Assembly: GCA_036971715.1 (NCBI GenBank)
Contig: JAVHJL010000005.1
Location: 1,860,001 to 1,924,000 of the forward strand
Length of the DNA stretch: 64,000 nucleotides
Source: Arthrobotrys musiformis
Taxonomy: Eukaryota; Ascomycota; Orbiliomycetes; Orbiliales; Orbiliaceae
Direction: 5' to 3'
In this document: in pieces, positions 44,872-56,632 of the stretch
Numbering within the stretch: the stretch's first letter is position 1
How the letters are laid out: each line of letters begins with the position of its first letter
The notes under the pieces: generated by a model
What the model was told of the DNA's origin: nothing
Databases searched by the model: none
What the model saw: only the letters and a program-made list of their open reading frames with translations
Program-made: the position numbers and the translations under genes

Positions 44872-45522
44872 TTAAAACTTCCTCGCACATCTCGCCTCCC
44901 GGTGAGTGACTTCGCATTCCCCGGAGCATAACCTGACCCCACATCTCATACATCCAATAGTCCCCCAGTACCCACATATCTCACAAAACCTCCTATATCT
45001 CGTCGCACCGTTCGCCGGCGGCTCGGCCACGCTCTTCACATACCCCAACGGAGAGGTAGCAGCATCGTAAGGATCAGGCTTATACAGCGGATTCTGCGCC
45101 TGGATCTCATGATTCGCAATATCGTCCGACAGATGATTCTGAAAAGTCTTCTGCGACGCCAGTATCCTCCTTACATTCTGCGACGCGGGTCGTTTCGAAG
45201 AAAACGGATGCTCGATCTTGATTTGTACATCGTGCCAGTTAACTTTTTCCAGCTCGTTGATGCGACGTGCCGTTGCGATGTCGAGTTTTGCGTTATCCGC
45301 ATCGCCGCCGTCGTGGCCGGCTGCTGCGTTATTGGCAGTAGCGGAGGGTAAGCCGCCGATGTTGGCGTTTGCGGTTGTTTTCGCTTTACGGGCGCGAAGG
45401 TCTTCGGGTTTCGGCATGGCGGAGACGGATTGTGAGGGTGGTGCTGTGGAGTAGTACCATGAAGAGGCGCCGGTGGTGCCTTTGTTTCCCTTCGAAGGGA
45501 GGACTTCGATTGTGGGGGCCAT
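44872..45522 (-). CDS. VPS71: HIT-type zinc finger protein, SWR1 complex subunit Vps71/ZNHIT1
   Basis: An intronless ORF of 216 residues. The C-terminus is a HIT zinc finger with ligands C180, C183, C191, C194, C199, C203, H207 and C212 in the C-E-I-C...C-M-R-C...C...C...H...C order of ZNHIT1/Vps71, ending K-F as in the family. Upstream lie the N-P-L-Y-K-P-D-P-Y-D and E-L-E-K-V-N-W-H-D stretches also typical of the family. Vps71/Swc6 helps the SWR1 remodeller exchange H2A.Z for H2A. The N-terminal 70 residues are low-complexity. ARP4, at 14-15.7 kb in the window, is another SWR1 subunit, but the two are not adjacent, and I draw no operon-like inference. Confidence 0.93.
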   Translation of the reverse strand: MAPTIEVLPSKGNKGTTGASSWYYSTAPPSQSVSAMPKPEDLRARKAKTTANANIGGLPSATANNAAAGHDGGDADNAKLDIATARRINELEKVNWHDVQIKIEHPFSSKRPASQNVRRILASQKTFQNHLSDDIANHEIQAQNPLYKPDPYDAATSPLGYVKSVAEPPANGATRYRRFCEICGYWGTIGCMRCGVRLCSGECEVTHREARCARKF

Positions 45523-47531
45523 TTTTTTGGCCTCGGCACCTGGGAAGGTACTTTAAGGTTTGTTGGATGAGGGTGTTGTCCGTAGACGCGGTTTAACGTT
45601 TTCGACGTGGGAAGTGTGAATGAGGTCGTTGTTGGGAGAAAAGAGGATTTGCGCGTTGGGATGGTCGATGGAGTTGCCGTGGAGGGTGTCGGTTGCAACG
45701 CAGTTGGTTGCACAAGGTTGCTTGGCAGCTTCAAACCCAACTCCCAGCAAGCTCCATGGATCCATGGATGGGAGCTGTGGGCTGGTATTCAGAACATTGC
45801 TGTCTGATCAGGCCAGAACTAAAGTGGCTTGATGAGCTGGCCTCAAAAACAGGTGGGGACACTTTTTTTAAAGTTGGGCACGCAGATTCTGAGGTGCATG
45901 TTACTAATCCTGACGTCCATTAGCAGGCCAGCGCTGCAGCAGTGGAGCTTTGTTCGATATCCTGTGGAATCAACATGCACGTGGTAATATATCAATGCCT
46001 CAGAATATAATACTAAAAGTCCGGTATTGATTTTATATCATATAGGCACTCGTATACGCAAGGTGGCTCCATTGGGTTCTGGCTCTTTCGAATATTTCCT
46101 GTCGAGAATTCTTGGTCGGGCTTACTATAGAGCACGGCAGGCGGTTAGAGAGCTATAGATATCTCGGTATAGCTTAGATCGCCTGTGCGATGTTGGAACT
46201 CGATTCGTGGGCCCTGTTGAATAGAAACGAGTCCGGGTTTTTTGCTCAATACATGCATCCACAGAATTGACCCCAGGCTAATATTACAATCCAGTCACAT
46301 ATTACCGACGCCGCGCCGACAAGGTCATGGGACGATGATTTGGTCCAGGACCGTTAGTCAGAGTTGATATCTCCAGATCGTTGGCAAGGCGAGTTGCTGG
46401 TGTTTAATGTTTGGCAGGAGAGTAGCTTAATATAGACAGCACGCCTGTGCTGGCCGTTACCATGCCCAACCAATTAAGCGCTGACGTTTGCTGACCCCAG
46501 CCGGACCGATACAGCTGGTTGGACAGCATGAGAAAAAACGGTCTGCGCTACGGCGGTAAGGTCGACCATTCTCGACTCATGAAACTTTGGTTACAAAAAT
46601 ACTATGCCCGTCTCGGATCCTAACTGAAAATACCGTTACACTTCTGGTCGAGATCTGATGCTTACTCAGGGCCTCGAAACATTGAAACCTTTTTTTTCAT
46701 TCTTTCTCTTCGAAGTTCCGAATACGATGCAGCACAGACTTGCAGGGAGCTCGAGTGCTTTTCTCAGGATCTCGATCTTGGCGTTCGTATGAGGCTGGGA
46801 CTCGCATGCAAACTTCAAGCGCTTAAGCCGTGGCATCTTTTAATACCCTTTTCTCTTTCCCTTAGTGTCTCCAATAAACCGACAGTACGCTATCAATTGC
46901 GACTGATCGTATATAGGATCTTTTTTAGAGTCACATCCCGTTATACTCACTTGTTTGAAGATTCTAAGATGGGAGGCGCTACCGCTATCGGTGCATGATA
47001 TCCCGGGCTGTGTTTCCTTTTTTTTTTAGTCTGCGTTTCCTTTGAACAATGGGTTGCTGCGGCAGTTTTTTTTTGTTTTGGTGAAGCTGCGGAGCTTAGC
47101 TTAGCTCTTATTGTGAGATTTAGTAATTGAGACATTACGGATGGAGATATATAAGAACTTGGCCTTGGGCTTCGCAGTTCGTATTATAATTTTTTCACTG
47201 CACTGGCATAACTGGTGGTCCTTCTCTGCCTTCCCATAATTACCTATATATATATATCTTTTTGGCTTGGTGCGCGGGGCTTTATAAGCTGGATTATCAG
47301 AATTAAACTACTGTGCCGCCGAAAAGCTGTTATTCTCACGGAATTGAGAATCTGCGCGCGCATTGAACCCCACCCTCAACTGCTGCCGTGCGGAAACATC
47401 ACACACGCACAGACATATAAAAAAAGGAAAAAAGGAAAAAGGCACTAAAAACTGCGACCTCTGTGCCGTGTCTCGTCTTATCTTTTTGCCTTTGTCGAGT
47501 TTATTTAAATCGAATATAAATTCCCTCCGCC
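45523..47531. other. Long intergenic region without clear gene
   Basis: About 2 kb between the divergent Vps71 and membrane-protein genes. Only short overlapping ORFs were seen, none with a signal peptide or family motif. A near-palindromic ATCCATGGATCCATGGAT-like stretch lies near 45755-45772. Confidence 0.4.
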
Positions 47532-48384
47532 ATGTCGTTTGGAATTCCATCTGGTGAAGGAAGAGACGAAAGCGTTCCGCCGACGACATTTGATTTTGGA
47601 CCTGGGTTTTCGACGATAGATATTGCTACGGTTGTTAAGAGCTCGACGGCTATTACTTCTGCAAGTATAGCTTTGACGACTTCATCTGCATCAATTCAAA
47701 CGTAAGTTATAATGTACAATTCGTCAATTGATACCAAGGACCTTTGACTAAATTCACACAAATAGTAGTACCGGTACCACACTCGCAAGAATAACACGAA
47801 TCCAACCATCTTCCTCCTCTCCTACTCATACTTCAACAATGAGCACAATATCAAAGGCCAAAGAAGTCGCGGTACCATCCGCAGACCCCTCAGAAACAAC
47901 ACCTTCTCCAAACTTCCCTACAGTAGTAGTAGGAACCAACCCTATATCACCCTCAGAGATTACGGACTCCACCTCCTCCCACAGCAGCAGTGAAACCCTC
48001 CCTCCTTCCCCTTCTCAAGCAACAGAAGCCACGCCTCGATCAAATCTTAGTCCTGGCGCAGCAGCGGGTATAGGACTCATCGTCGCCGTGGTCCTAATCC
48101 TCCTCGGCTTCGGGGTCTTCAGATACCTAAGACAGAAGAAGAACCAAGGACTACCCCCACCATCTTCCAAAAAGTCCGGGAAGGATAAGACAGCGCAGAT
48201 GGCTACGATGCCTTATTTGGGTAACGAAAGGGGGTTGGAGGAAGGATGGGAGTCCGGATCTACGATTGCGCCGTTTACGTTTGAGGAGTTGGATCGGGCT
48301 GGGTTGGGGATTGGAGTTGAGAGTGGTGCGCAGAGCGCTAGGGGTTCGAATGCGAGTTTGACGAGGTTGCCGATTTATCGGTGA
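47532..48384 (+). CDS. Serine/threonine-rich single-pass membrane protein, unknown
   Basis: Exons 47532-47701 and 47766-48384, with a 64-bp intron (GTAAGT...AATAG), give 262 residues. There is no clear signal peptide. A long S/T/P-rich presumably O-glycosylated region (about 30-150) precedes one hydrophobic helix (about 155-175, G-I-G-L-I-V-A-V-V-L-I-L-L-G-F-G), a basic stop-transfer R-Q-K-K-N and a cytosolic tail ending in S-L-T-R-L-P-I-Y-R. The layout resembles fungal wall-stress-sensor-like or mid2-type proteins, but there is no cysteine-rich WSC domain, so the role is open. The first-exon ATG sits in good context (CCGCCATGTCG). It shares its architecture with the Kelch protein's tail at 33.2-33.7 kb, suggesting convergent composition rather than homology. 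Confidence 0.7.
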
Positions 48385-49361
48385 TTTTAATGTTGTGGTT
48401 GTGGTTAGAACCCCGGGCGGGTTACGAGATAAAGTGATGGTATACATTCGTTTAATGATATAATGTGGTTTGGGGATATTTTTGGGATTTGATATAGTTT
48501 ATTCATGATGATGCATTTATTGGCGTTTTGGAGTTTTTGGAGTTTTTAATTTTTGGTTCTTATTTGGGTATACCTAGGATATTGAGAGTTATATACATAT
48601 AATATAGACAATCGTTCAAAATTCCCTTTTAAGACAAAATTACAAACGGGCGGTGGCCTTCTAGTGAAAATAATATTCAAGTTCGATGAAGGTCTTATAA
48701 GAAAACGCTCTGAGACTTTGATTACATAATTGCTCGGTGTATATCTAGACTGGGTGGTTTATCCTTCGGCTAGCTCTGGTATACGAGACAAGGTTTACCC
48801 ATTTTTAGAGGTACCGAGCGGTGATTTTCAACGTCTAGAGGAATAAGGCCGCTCTGATACTAAGCCTATGGGCATATGTTTAAATTGCTGCGTCGGGGCG
48901 TATATATCTGGCGCTAATTTAAATTAATTACAGTCCGAGAACCGGCTGAATTTCGATGGTCGAAATCATCACCTGTTCCCAAATAGCCCTGATCACGGAA
49001 CTATCAATTAGTCTCGAAGAATATCGTATGCTTTGTCTCACAAACTAGGGCTGGCCTAAGTGTATGTCCAAAGCGACCACGAGACCGCCATAATGGCCAT
49101 ATGGTCCAGGATGAGAGGGACTAGACTTGTGTTGTAGACGTTGCAGTTCGTATCACACCCAAAGCGGACTAGCGCGGGAAGCTCCAACACCACTGCTTCG
49201 TTACGAAAGCACGCCGCGTATAGCATCCCAACTTCACAACCTCCCGTCAACTCCCTTTCGACCCCTCCACGAACGACCTCCGACATCGAAAGCCCACTAT
49301 AACGACCCGTTTACCCATCCCTCCAGACTTCCCACCGCCGAAGCTCCAATTCTAACTAAAT
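48385..49361. other. Intergenic region upstream of proteasome gene
   Basis: About 980 bp, AT-rich in the first half and with a more GC-balanced leader just before 49362. No gene was recognised. Confidence 0.4.
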
Positions 49362-50591
49362 ATGGATGCCCTCGTCTCCAAGTATGGAGGCTCCGAACTG
49401 GATGACCTCAGCATCCTTGAAGAAGACGAGGACGAAGTTACCTCAAGCTTGCCGCAATCGGTTTCTTTCATACTCCCCCCAATAGACTCGGTACGGCCCT
49501 AGCTTTCCTTTCAGTATCGTAATGGATCTAATAATGATTATTTTTGGTACAGCCCGCCAAGTTCCTCCGAGCAATGACAGATGACCACACGAACCCCAGC
49601 GCCCCGATAAAGCTGAAGCACGGTACCACGACACTGGCATTCAAGTATCAGGGTGGAGTTATCGTTTGCACGGATTCTAGAGCCACTCAGGGCTCGTGGA
49701 TTGCTTCGCAGACGGTGAAGAAAGTTATCGAGATCAAGTACGCGTCATCACGAGAACCTTTGGAGAAGTGGGGGGGTTTAGTATGCTGATGTCGAGCGTG
49801 TTATAGCCCATATTTACTGGGTACTATGGCTGGTGGTGCCGCTGTATGTGACAAAGTTCTTGATGAGATTATCTTTTGTGAAGGGGGGGTGTACTGATGA
49901 TGATGGTCTAACAGGATTGCCAATACTGGCTTACATATCTTGGGATGGAATGTCGTCTCCATCAGCTCCGTCACAAGCGATTAATATCCGTTGCCGCTGC
50001 TAGCAAGATTTTGGCCAACGTAAGCGTTTGAGAACTGGGATGCCGTTTTTAGGTACTGGGTTGGCTAACCGTGAATCCCGGATCTAGCTCGTCTACTCTT
50101 ACAAGGGAATGGGTCTTTCCATGGGAACCATGTTGACCGGTGTCGGCCATGGTGGAGTTTTTGGTCTATACTACGTCGACAGCGACGGCAACCGCGTCGA
50201 GGGTAATTTGTTCTGTGTTGGATCTGGTCAGACATTCGCCTATGGTGTGCTGGATCGGGGATACAAGTGGGACTTGACGGACGAGGAGGCGCTCGAGCTT
50301 GGAAGGCGAAGTATCTTGGCGGCTACACATCGTGATGCTTACTCCGGTGGTTACCTTAACTTGTACCATATCCAGAAAGATGGATGGGTTCATCACGGAT
50401 TCGATGTGAGTATCTCGCCTGCCTCCCTTATCACAGTCTGGCTCTTCAGCCAGCTCTGGTTTACGAGACAAATCTTCCTACGAGTGGGTGCTAATTGGCT
50501 TTTTTCTTCCTTTTAGGACACAAATCCCGTGTTCTGGAAACAGAAGTTAGAGAAGGGAGAGTTCCAAAACGTTTCTACTACTTTGGATTAA
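49362..50591 (+). CDS. PRE2: 20S proteasome subunit beta5 (chymotrypsin-like)
   Basis: Six exons: 49362-49490, 49553-49737, 49807-49843, 49915-50019, 50088-50405 and 50517-50591 encode 282 residues. A propeptide of 67 residues ends at H-G, and the mature N-terminal catalytic threonine is T68 (H-G-T-T-T-L-A-F). Conserved features follow: C-T-D-S-R-A-T-Q-G, the short 12-codon third exon completing N-P-Y-L-L-G-T-M-A-G-G-A-A, S-Y-K-G-M-G-L-S-M-G-T-M, and S-G-G-Y-L-N-L-Y-H-I with G-W-V. It is the chymotrypsin-like peptidase of the proteasome core, in cytosol and nucleus. Several introns are very near or within the conserved core, so the splice joins are well constrained by homology. No upstream hexamer promoter element was looked for beyond eye scanning. 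Confidence 0.95.
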
Positions 50592-53183
50592 TTTATGCCG
50601 CAGTATTTGAGAGATGCCGGTATGCGGAATGTTTTATCACAAACAAGCTTAGTCCAGATATAAATAATAAGAAATTCTGTGAACTGGCATGTTTATATGA
50701 GGAAAAAGATCTGTGAGGGCGTATGACGAGCTCTGTAGGTGCGAAAGGATTGCTTTACAACGGATTCTACTGTCTTGAAAGATCACTTGGCCGTACGAGA
50801 CCAGGTGGGTCTCATCGCTACTGAACCATGTGGTATTACCTATCACCGGCTACTGGTAGCAAAATCCAGGAATAAGCCAAGCCCAGAAATCGGATCTCGG
50901 GTCTGGATCATTCAATCGTGGCCTTTGTGAAAATTCGAGCTGGGGCCACTCTACTCCGGAGCTGGTGCCGGAACCCTAGAAGTAGTATGAATTAAGCTTA
51001 ACTTCGGACGTGGAACCTTTGGGCCTTCTTTGCACCACTAGGAATGGTTTCTAAACGATATATTTCCTGATCAAGCTTGCAACCGGATGGGATTGGTCTC
51101 GTTCCCAGGATGGGATGGGATTGTCAAAAGCTTAGGTGGTGGACTTGGAAGATTCGGCTGCTACCGCTGCTCGCCTTCGAAGCTTCCACGCATGCCTATA
51201 TTTTATAAATTTACGGTGAGAAATAATTAATTACATGTAGAACCTGATTGTTCGCAGGTGACTTTGCGATATCGATATATCTCGAGAGATCTAGACGGCA
51301 CCGAAACTAGCTTGCTATAGAGTCTATGAATATAGCAATATCAGGGAACCTGGTATATTAACGTTATCACAGCACAGCGATCATGATCCATTTTGGCATA
51401 GAGTTTACCTAAGGTTAAGTGCGAGACTCTACAGCTAGTACCAAACGGAAGCCTGCTCATGCACGATGTAATTATAAACGAGGACCAATTCGGACGGAGT
51501 GAGTCTGTTCCAATTAATCATCCGAACTAAATTTATAGTAAGCATGACAATGTTCTTCACCCTTTTGCTCTGCCTCGTGAGGTGTTTCCTGCCGGCAGGC
51601 TGGGCCTATTCGAACCTCTTTCCGGGTATCTGGCTTGGATGCGGCAGCGGCAGCCGTGGTACGGTGGGCTTCCCCGCGCTCGCATCAAACAGCGAAACAA
51701 AACACTTTAGCAAGATACATCTGTTCACTCTGTTCGTCGCACACTGCATTTGTATGTAACCTCGATTAACCTCAACGGCTTCCTACCGGGGTCGGCCCCA
51801 CCGGTCTTTGTGGGCCGGTTGCTTCAGAAAGCGAAGTCCGATGGACCTGTTGGCTAATAGCTAAGATGATTTGGTCGAGTTTAGCCCGAGCCTCCTTCGA
51901 GCCTAAGCTTGGCTGAGGCGCGTTGTTGGTGGCCAAACCACGACCGTACGAAAGGTAGCTGCCATGGACTGGAATCCTAAGGTCCGAGTCATGATATCGA
52001 TATGATATTGCCGACGCTGGCCACAACAGAAGCAGGGCCATCGCATCGGGACCAGCCATATTGGAGTATAGGTGCCTGGGTATGTGCTTGTGTATATGCG
52101 AGCGGACATGCAACCGCTTCCCCCCAAGATATCTTGATTGTTTGCTAATCGAATTCAGTGACATCTTCGGTAGGGCAGAGGCAGCTCTCAAGACCTGGGA
52201 ACACCGATCACCAAGACAGCCCTTGGTCAGGTGGGAATGGAATCCTTCGCCGTTTTCCGAAGCCGAGAACTTTAATCGTGGGACTAGGCATTCGCATGGA
52301 GTCCCATCCCATTTGGCAGACGTGGCGTCTATCAAACCGATAGATTACCCTTTGTTCCATCGCCAAACCTTGACACCCTGCAATGCATGCCACCGCGCAA
52401 AGAATTAATTGCTAAACTTTATTGCCGCCAAGCGGGCTTAAATATCTTCGACAGGGCACCATCTCCCCGAATTTATACAACCACCGTGGTGGGGAGGGAG
52501 ATCTGGTGATCGTCTTTCCCAGAGGAGAGCGTAATATGCGGCGCCTGCCAGGGAGGGTCGTATAGTGTGTCATTTTCGGCTGGACAACACAAAACCACCC
52601 AAGCTTCCGTCTGGCTCACGGGCTAGTGGGTATCTTTAGCCTTCCACGAGTCGAAGAGCTTCCTCGGGTTGGAATACTCGCTATGCACACCGCAGCTATC
52701 TTCCTGAGGATGGGACATGCGAAAGTCACGGCGTCTAGCTCAGAACGATCTGTTGAACCTCAAGCGCCAAGGATTCAGTAGAGCTTTTCGTTAGCAACCG
52801 AACGCCCTCCCGGCTGGGTATGCAATCTGCGGACGTAGCAGAGGTTCCTGCTCCATCATGGCATCTCCGGTTCCCCAAGAGCCCCCCCTCCGTACTATAG
52901 GGGCCAAGATGTCTATATGAAGGGGAGCAGCTCCCATGATCTCTGGATTCTTTTTTTTTTCCTATCCTCATGCACTCGCTCGGTCTTGCATCGGTGTAGG
53001 CTCTTGGTTTATGACACTCTCTTAGTTCATACATTCATTCCTTTTTTTACGCTCTCTTGCAGTGATTTCGTTCATTCGTTCTTTTACGATCTTTTACGAC
53101 ACTCATTGGGATTTCCATCCCCCATCCATTCATTCAAAACCAGCACTCTGCTCTAAGAGACCTTTCATTACCAAGTAGCTAAG
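50592..53183. other. Long intergenic region; CT-rich leader before 53184
   Basis: About 2.6 kb with small ORFs only (86 codons at 51499, 187 codons at 51772-52335 minus) and no motif. The last 250 bases are strongly CT-rich with repeated ATTC/TTC units, typical of the leader of a highly expressed fungal gene, and directly precede the DKDKDT-repeat gene. Confidence 0.45.
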
Positions 53184-55587
53184 ATGCGGTTCACAGCTGC
53201 TATCGCAACCGCCATCCTCCTCGGGTAAGTTTCTCAAATAGTCATAATAAGCGATAGCAGACAATAAGACTAACGATCTATACCCCAGACTTTCTGAGGC
53301 TGGAAAGGCCGGAGGTGACCCCGACGCCGACTCCAACGACACCGGAATTTCTTCCAAGGGCCCCAACCTGTGCAAGGTTGTCACAACTTGTTCCGATGCG
53401 GACAAGAAGAACTTCCCAAGCTTGACATATCCTCTCGGCGGCAAGGAGGCCCCAATCGCTTGCTACGAAAAAAATAAGATCAAGCTCCATCCTTACCCAA
53501 ATGCCAAGTGCCGTGTCGACTACGAGTGCAAGATCCTCGAATTACAGAACGCCTGCGCCAACGGCTGTGGTGAACAGCTCAAGTACTGTCTTGCGAACTT
53601 TGCAGTTAAGGCAACTTGCGATAAGCACACCAATGCTGTCGGTGGCTGTACTGTTGATAAGCTTAAGACGCTCTGCCGGAACCAGCATAAGCTCTGCTCC
53701 GATGCAAACGCCCAGACCACTAGCCACATCAAGACTGCCTTCAACTCTGAGTGTGTAGACTCACCAACCAACGGTGGTGACAAGGACACCGATAAAGACA
53801 AGGACACCGACAAAGACAAGGACACCACCGATAAAGACAAAGACACCGATAAAGACAAAGACACTACCGATAAAGACAAAGACACTGATAAAGACAAGGA
53901 CACCACCGATAAAGACAAAGACACCGATAAAGACAAAGACACCACCGATAAGGACAAGGACACCACCGATAAAGACAAAGACACCGACAAAGACAAGGAC
54001 ACCACCGATAAAGACAAGGACACCGATAAGGACAAGGACACCACCGACAAAGACAAGGACACTGACAAGGACAAGGACACCACCGATAAAGACAAGGATA
54101 CCGACAAAGACAAGGACACCACCGATAAAGACAAGGATACCGACAAAGACAAGGACACCACCGATAAAGACAAAGACACCGACAAAGACAAGGACACCAC
54201 CGATAAGGACAAGGACACCGACAAAGACACCACCGACAAAGACAAGGACACTGACAAAGACAAGGACACCACCGATAAGGACAAGGACACCGATAAAGAC
54301 AAGGATACCACCGACAAGGACACCGACAAGGACAAGGACACCACCGACAAAGACAAGGACACTGACAAAGATAAGGACACCACCGACAAAGACAAGGACA
54401 CCACCGATAAGGACAAGGACACCGATAAGGACACTGACAAAGACAAGGACACCACCGACAAAGACAAGGACACCGACAAAGACAAAGACACCACTGACAA
54501 GGACAAGGACACCGATAAGGACACTGACAAAGACAAGGACACCCCACCAAAGGAAACCGACAAGGACGGCGGTAAGGACACCGACGATGGAGAAAAGGAG
54601 CCAGCCAAGCCAACTCTACCAGCTACCAAGGACGAAGATGGTGAAGGAGATGACGATAACAACAATCCAAACCCTGGCGGTAAGGGAACTGATATTTGCG
54701 AGAAGCCAACCACTGATGGCTATCCTATCAATGGTGTCAATGTCCCAACTGTCGACGTTAAGGGCACCGGTTTCTACCTCAATGCCCTCCCAGGATCTGA
54801 CTGCAAGACCGACTACACCTGCAAGAGCGTTAGCCAAATTGAGGCTGCTTGCCAGAATGCTTGCACTGAGCAAGTGAAGGCCTGTGTCAAGAAGGACAAG
54901 ACCAAGAAGGCTGCATGCGACGCCCAGTGGAAGGCGTGCCAGGCGGCTAACGCCAAGACCACCGACGCCATCAAGGCCCTCTTCAAGAAGCACTGCGAAA
55001 CGCCAGCGACCACCACTGCCAAGACCACTACCACAGAAGCTCCAGAGCCTGCTAGCACTACCAAGGCCACCACCACCACCACCACCACCCCCAAGGCCGA
55101 TACCATCACTAGCACCACCACCAAACCATCTTCTGCTACCCTACCTCCCTCCACTGAAACCCCAGGAGGCAAGGGAACTGAGGAGGAAGAGGAGGAGCCA
55201 ACCTCCAAGCCAGCCTCCACCACAACCACCACCACAACCTCCAAGGCATCTGCCACTCCTACTACCACTACCAAGCCATCATACCCAACTGAAAAACCGG
55301 GATACCCAGGTGGAAAACCGTCGTACCCAGGCGGAAAGCCAGGTAAGGGGAAGTGCTTTACGGTATACGAAATGGTCCGCCTCAGGAACGGCAAGTATGG
55401 AAAGGTCGCCAAGGTTATCTGCCCTCACGGTGGCAATCCAGGTGGCAAGGCAACTAGCACCACCTGCACTACCCTGAAGAGGTCTACCACCAGCTGCACC
55501 ACCAAGAAGACCACCTCTTGCACTTCCACCAAGAAGACCACCACCTCTTGCACCTCCAGCAAGAAGGCCGCCAAGACTGCATCTTAA
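53184..55587 (+). CDS. Secreted DKDKDT-repeat protein with duplicated cysteine-rich domain
   Basis: Exon 1 (53184-53224) and exon 2 (53289-55587), joined across GTAAGT...CCCAG, encode 779 residues. A signal peptide (M-R-F-T-A-A-I-A-T-A-I-L-L-G-L-S-E-A) is followed by: a cysteine-rich domain (about 25-176); an acidic/basic repeat of D-K-D-K-D-T-T and D-K-D-T units (178-432); a second cysteine-rich domain (about 465-570); T-rich linkers; Y-P-G-G-K-P repeats; and a C-terminal tail with spaced cysteines in T-T-S-C-T units. The two cysteine domains share C-x3-Y-x-C, A-C-x-N-x-C and K-x-C patterns, so they are a duplication. No catalytic domain is seen. Wall, matrix or host-facing roles are possible; none is shown. 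Confidence 0.85.
53779..54543 (+). repeat. Coding minisatellite, DKDKDT(T) units
   Basis: Imperfect tandem units of 18 and 21 bases (GAC/GAT and AAA/AAG mixing) make about 255 codons in the gene above. Synonymous-type variation (GATAAAGAC versus GACAAGGAC) among copies shows they have drifted under protein constraint. All three plus frames and an antisense frame are open here because the unit lacks stop-making triplets in any frame. Confidence 0.95.
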
Positions 55588-56632
55588 GCAGCCAAAGAAG
55601 ATGTAGGCTTGCGCCTATACTGTAGAATAGTAGCTTGAGGTACCTATCTTGAATAGGCGCAAAGGAAAAAGTAGAACATAAGGATTGGAGTTAAGCTCTT
55701 TTTTTTCGTTAGAAATTGTTTCATTTTTTTTTTCTTCTCTCGCTTTCTCATACTTCATTCATATATTGCGGTCGTCTGTGACCGGTTTTAGCATCTCTCA
55801 CTTTCATGTAACGAAGCCATGACTTTTACGAATGATATGAGTACGAACTGTGCAAATTCTTTTAGATTGCACGGATGAACAACATTTTACCGCCCTTCGG
55901 GTTCCCTCTGCTGTGAAGACTACTTGTAAGCTATACAATCGAATGATCCAAGTCGAAGCGAGAACTGGGTTTCTCGATCTCCACGCGTAGAGCTTCTAGA
56001 ATCTTTGGCTTTCCTCAAAATTTGCTATATCCGATAGAACAAATACAAGCTAACCGAAAGGGAAAAAAAGAAAATCAAAATGGGAATATCGAGGAAGAGT
56101 AGCCGATATACAGATCGAGAGCGGACCTTCGATTGGGCTTTCCGCCTGACACATTGACCTTCCCGAATGAGTGTTGTGCTATGGCAGATATGGATATCCG
56201 GATACTGATGGGTACTAATATATTCGTTTAAACGTTTCCGTACATGTACACTGCAGGAATTATCTCATACGTATCCAAATATCTAAGTAGCTGGATTCGG
56301 TTCTGTGAGGAGAAGTATACTAGACATACCGGGCTGGGACCTTGCTGCTCTTTACTAAAAACTTACATACTTGATATATAATTTGGATCTAAGAGATACG
56401 CTTTGCTACAGACAAGTTTGCGTCTTGACCGTCTAAGAATATGATTTCTATGTACAGATTAAATCCATTGTCCAAAAGGGTGACAACGGGTACTAAGGAC
56501 TTTCTATGGAGATATGACACCAAATAATAGTTCGGAGGGTAAAAAAAAGGAGAAAAGGGAATAAAAGCCCGCTAATAGTCAATTAAAACGTCTAAGAATA
56601 TGACAGTCAGAAATAAAGACCAGGAAGTAAAA
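55588..56632. other. Convergent 3' region, repeat protein / Mon1
   Basis: About 1 kb of AT-rich DNA between converging stops, with T-rich runs near 55700-55735. No gene was seen. Confidence 0.4.

Noticed and set aside
51772..52335. 187-codon minus ORF
   Set aside because: No motif, mixed composition, no splice or promoter support; treated as chance.
53520..54713. Antisense and shifted ORFs of 249-397 codons over the DKDKDT repeat
   Set aside because: Low-complexity products (S-L-S-V, C-P-C-Y-R-W or K-T-R-T) explained by repeat composition; the plus frame has a signal peptide and conserved cysteines.
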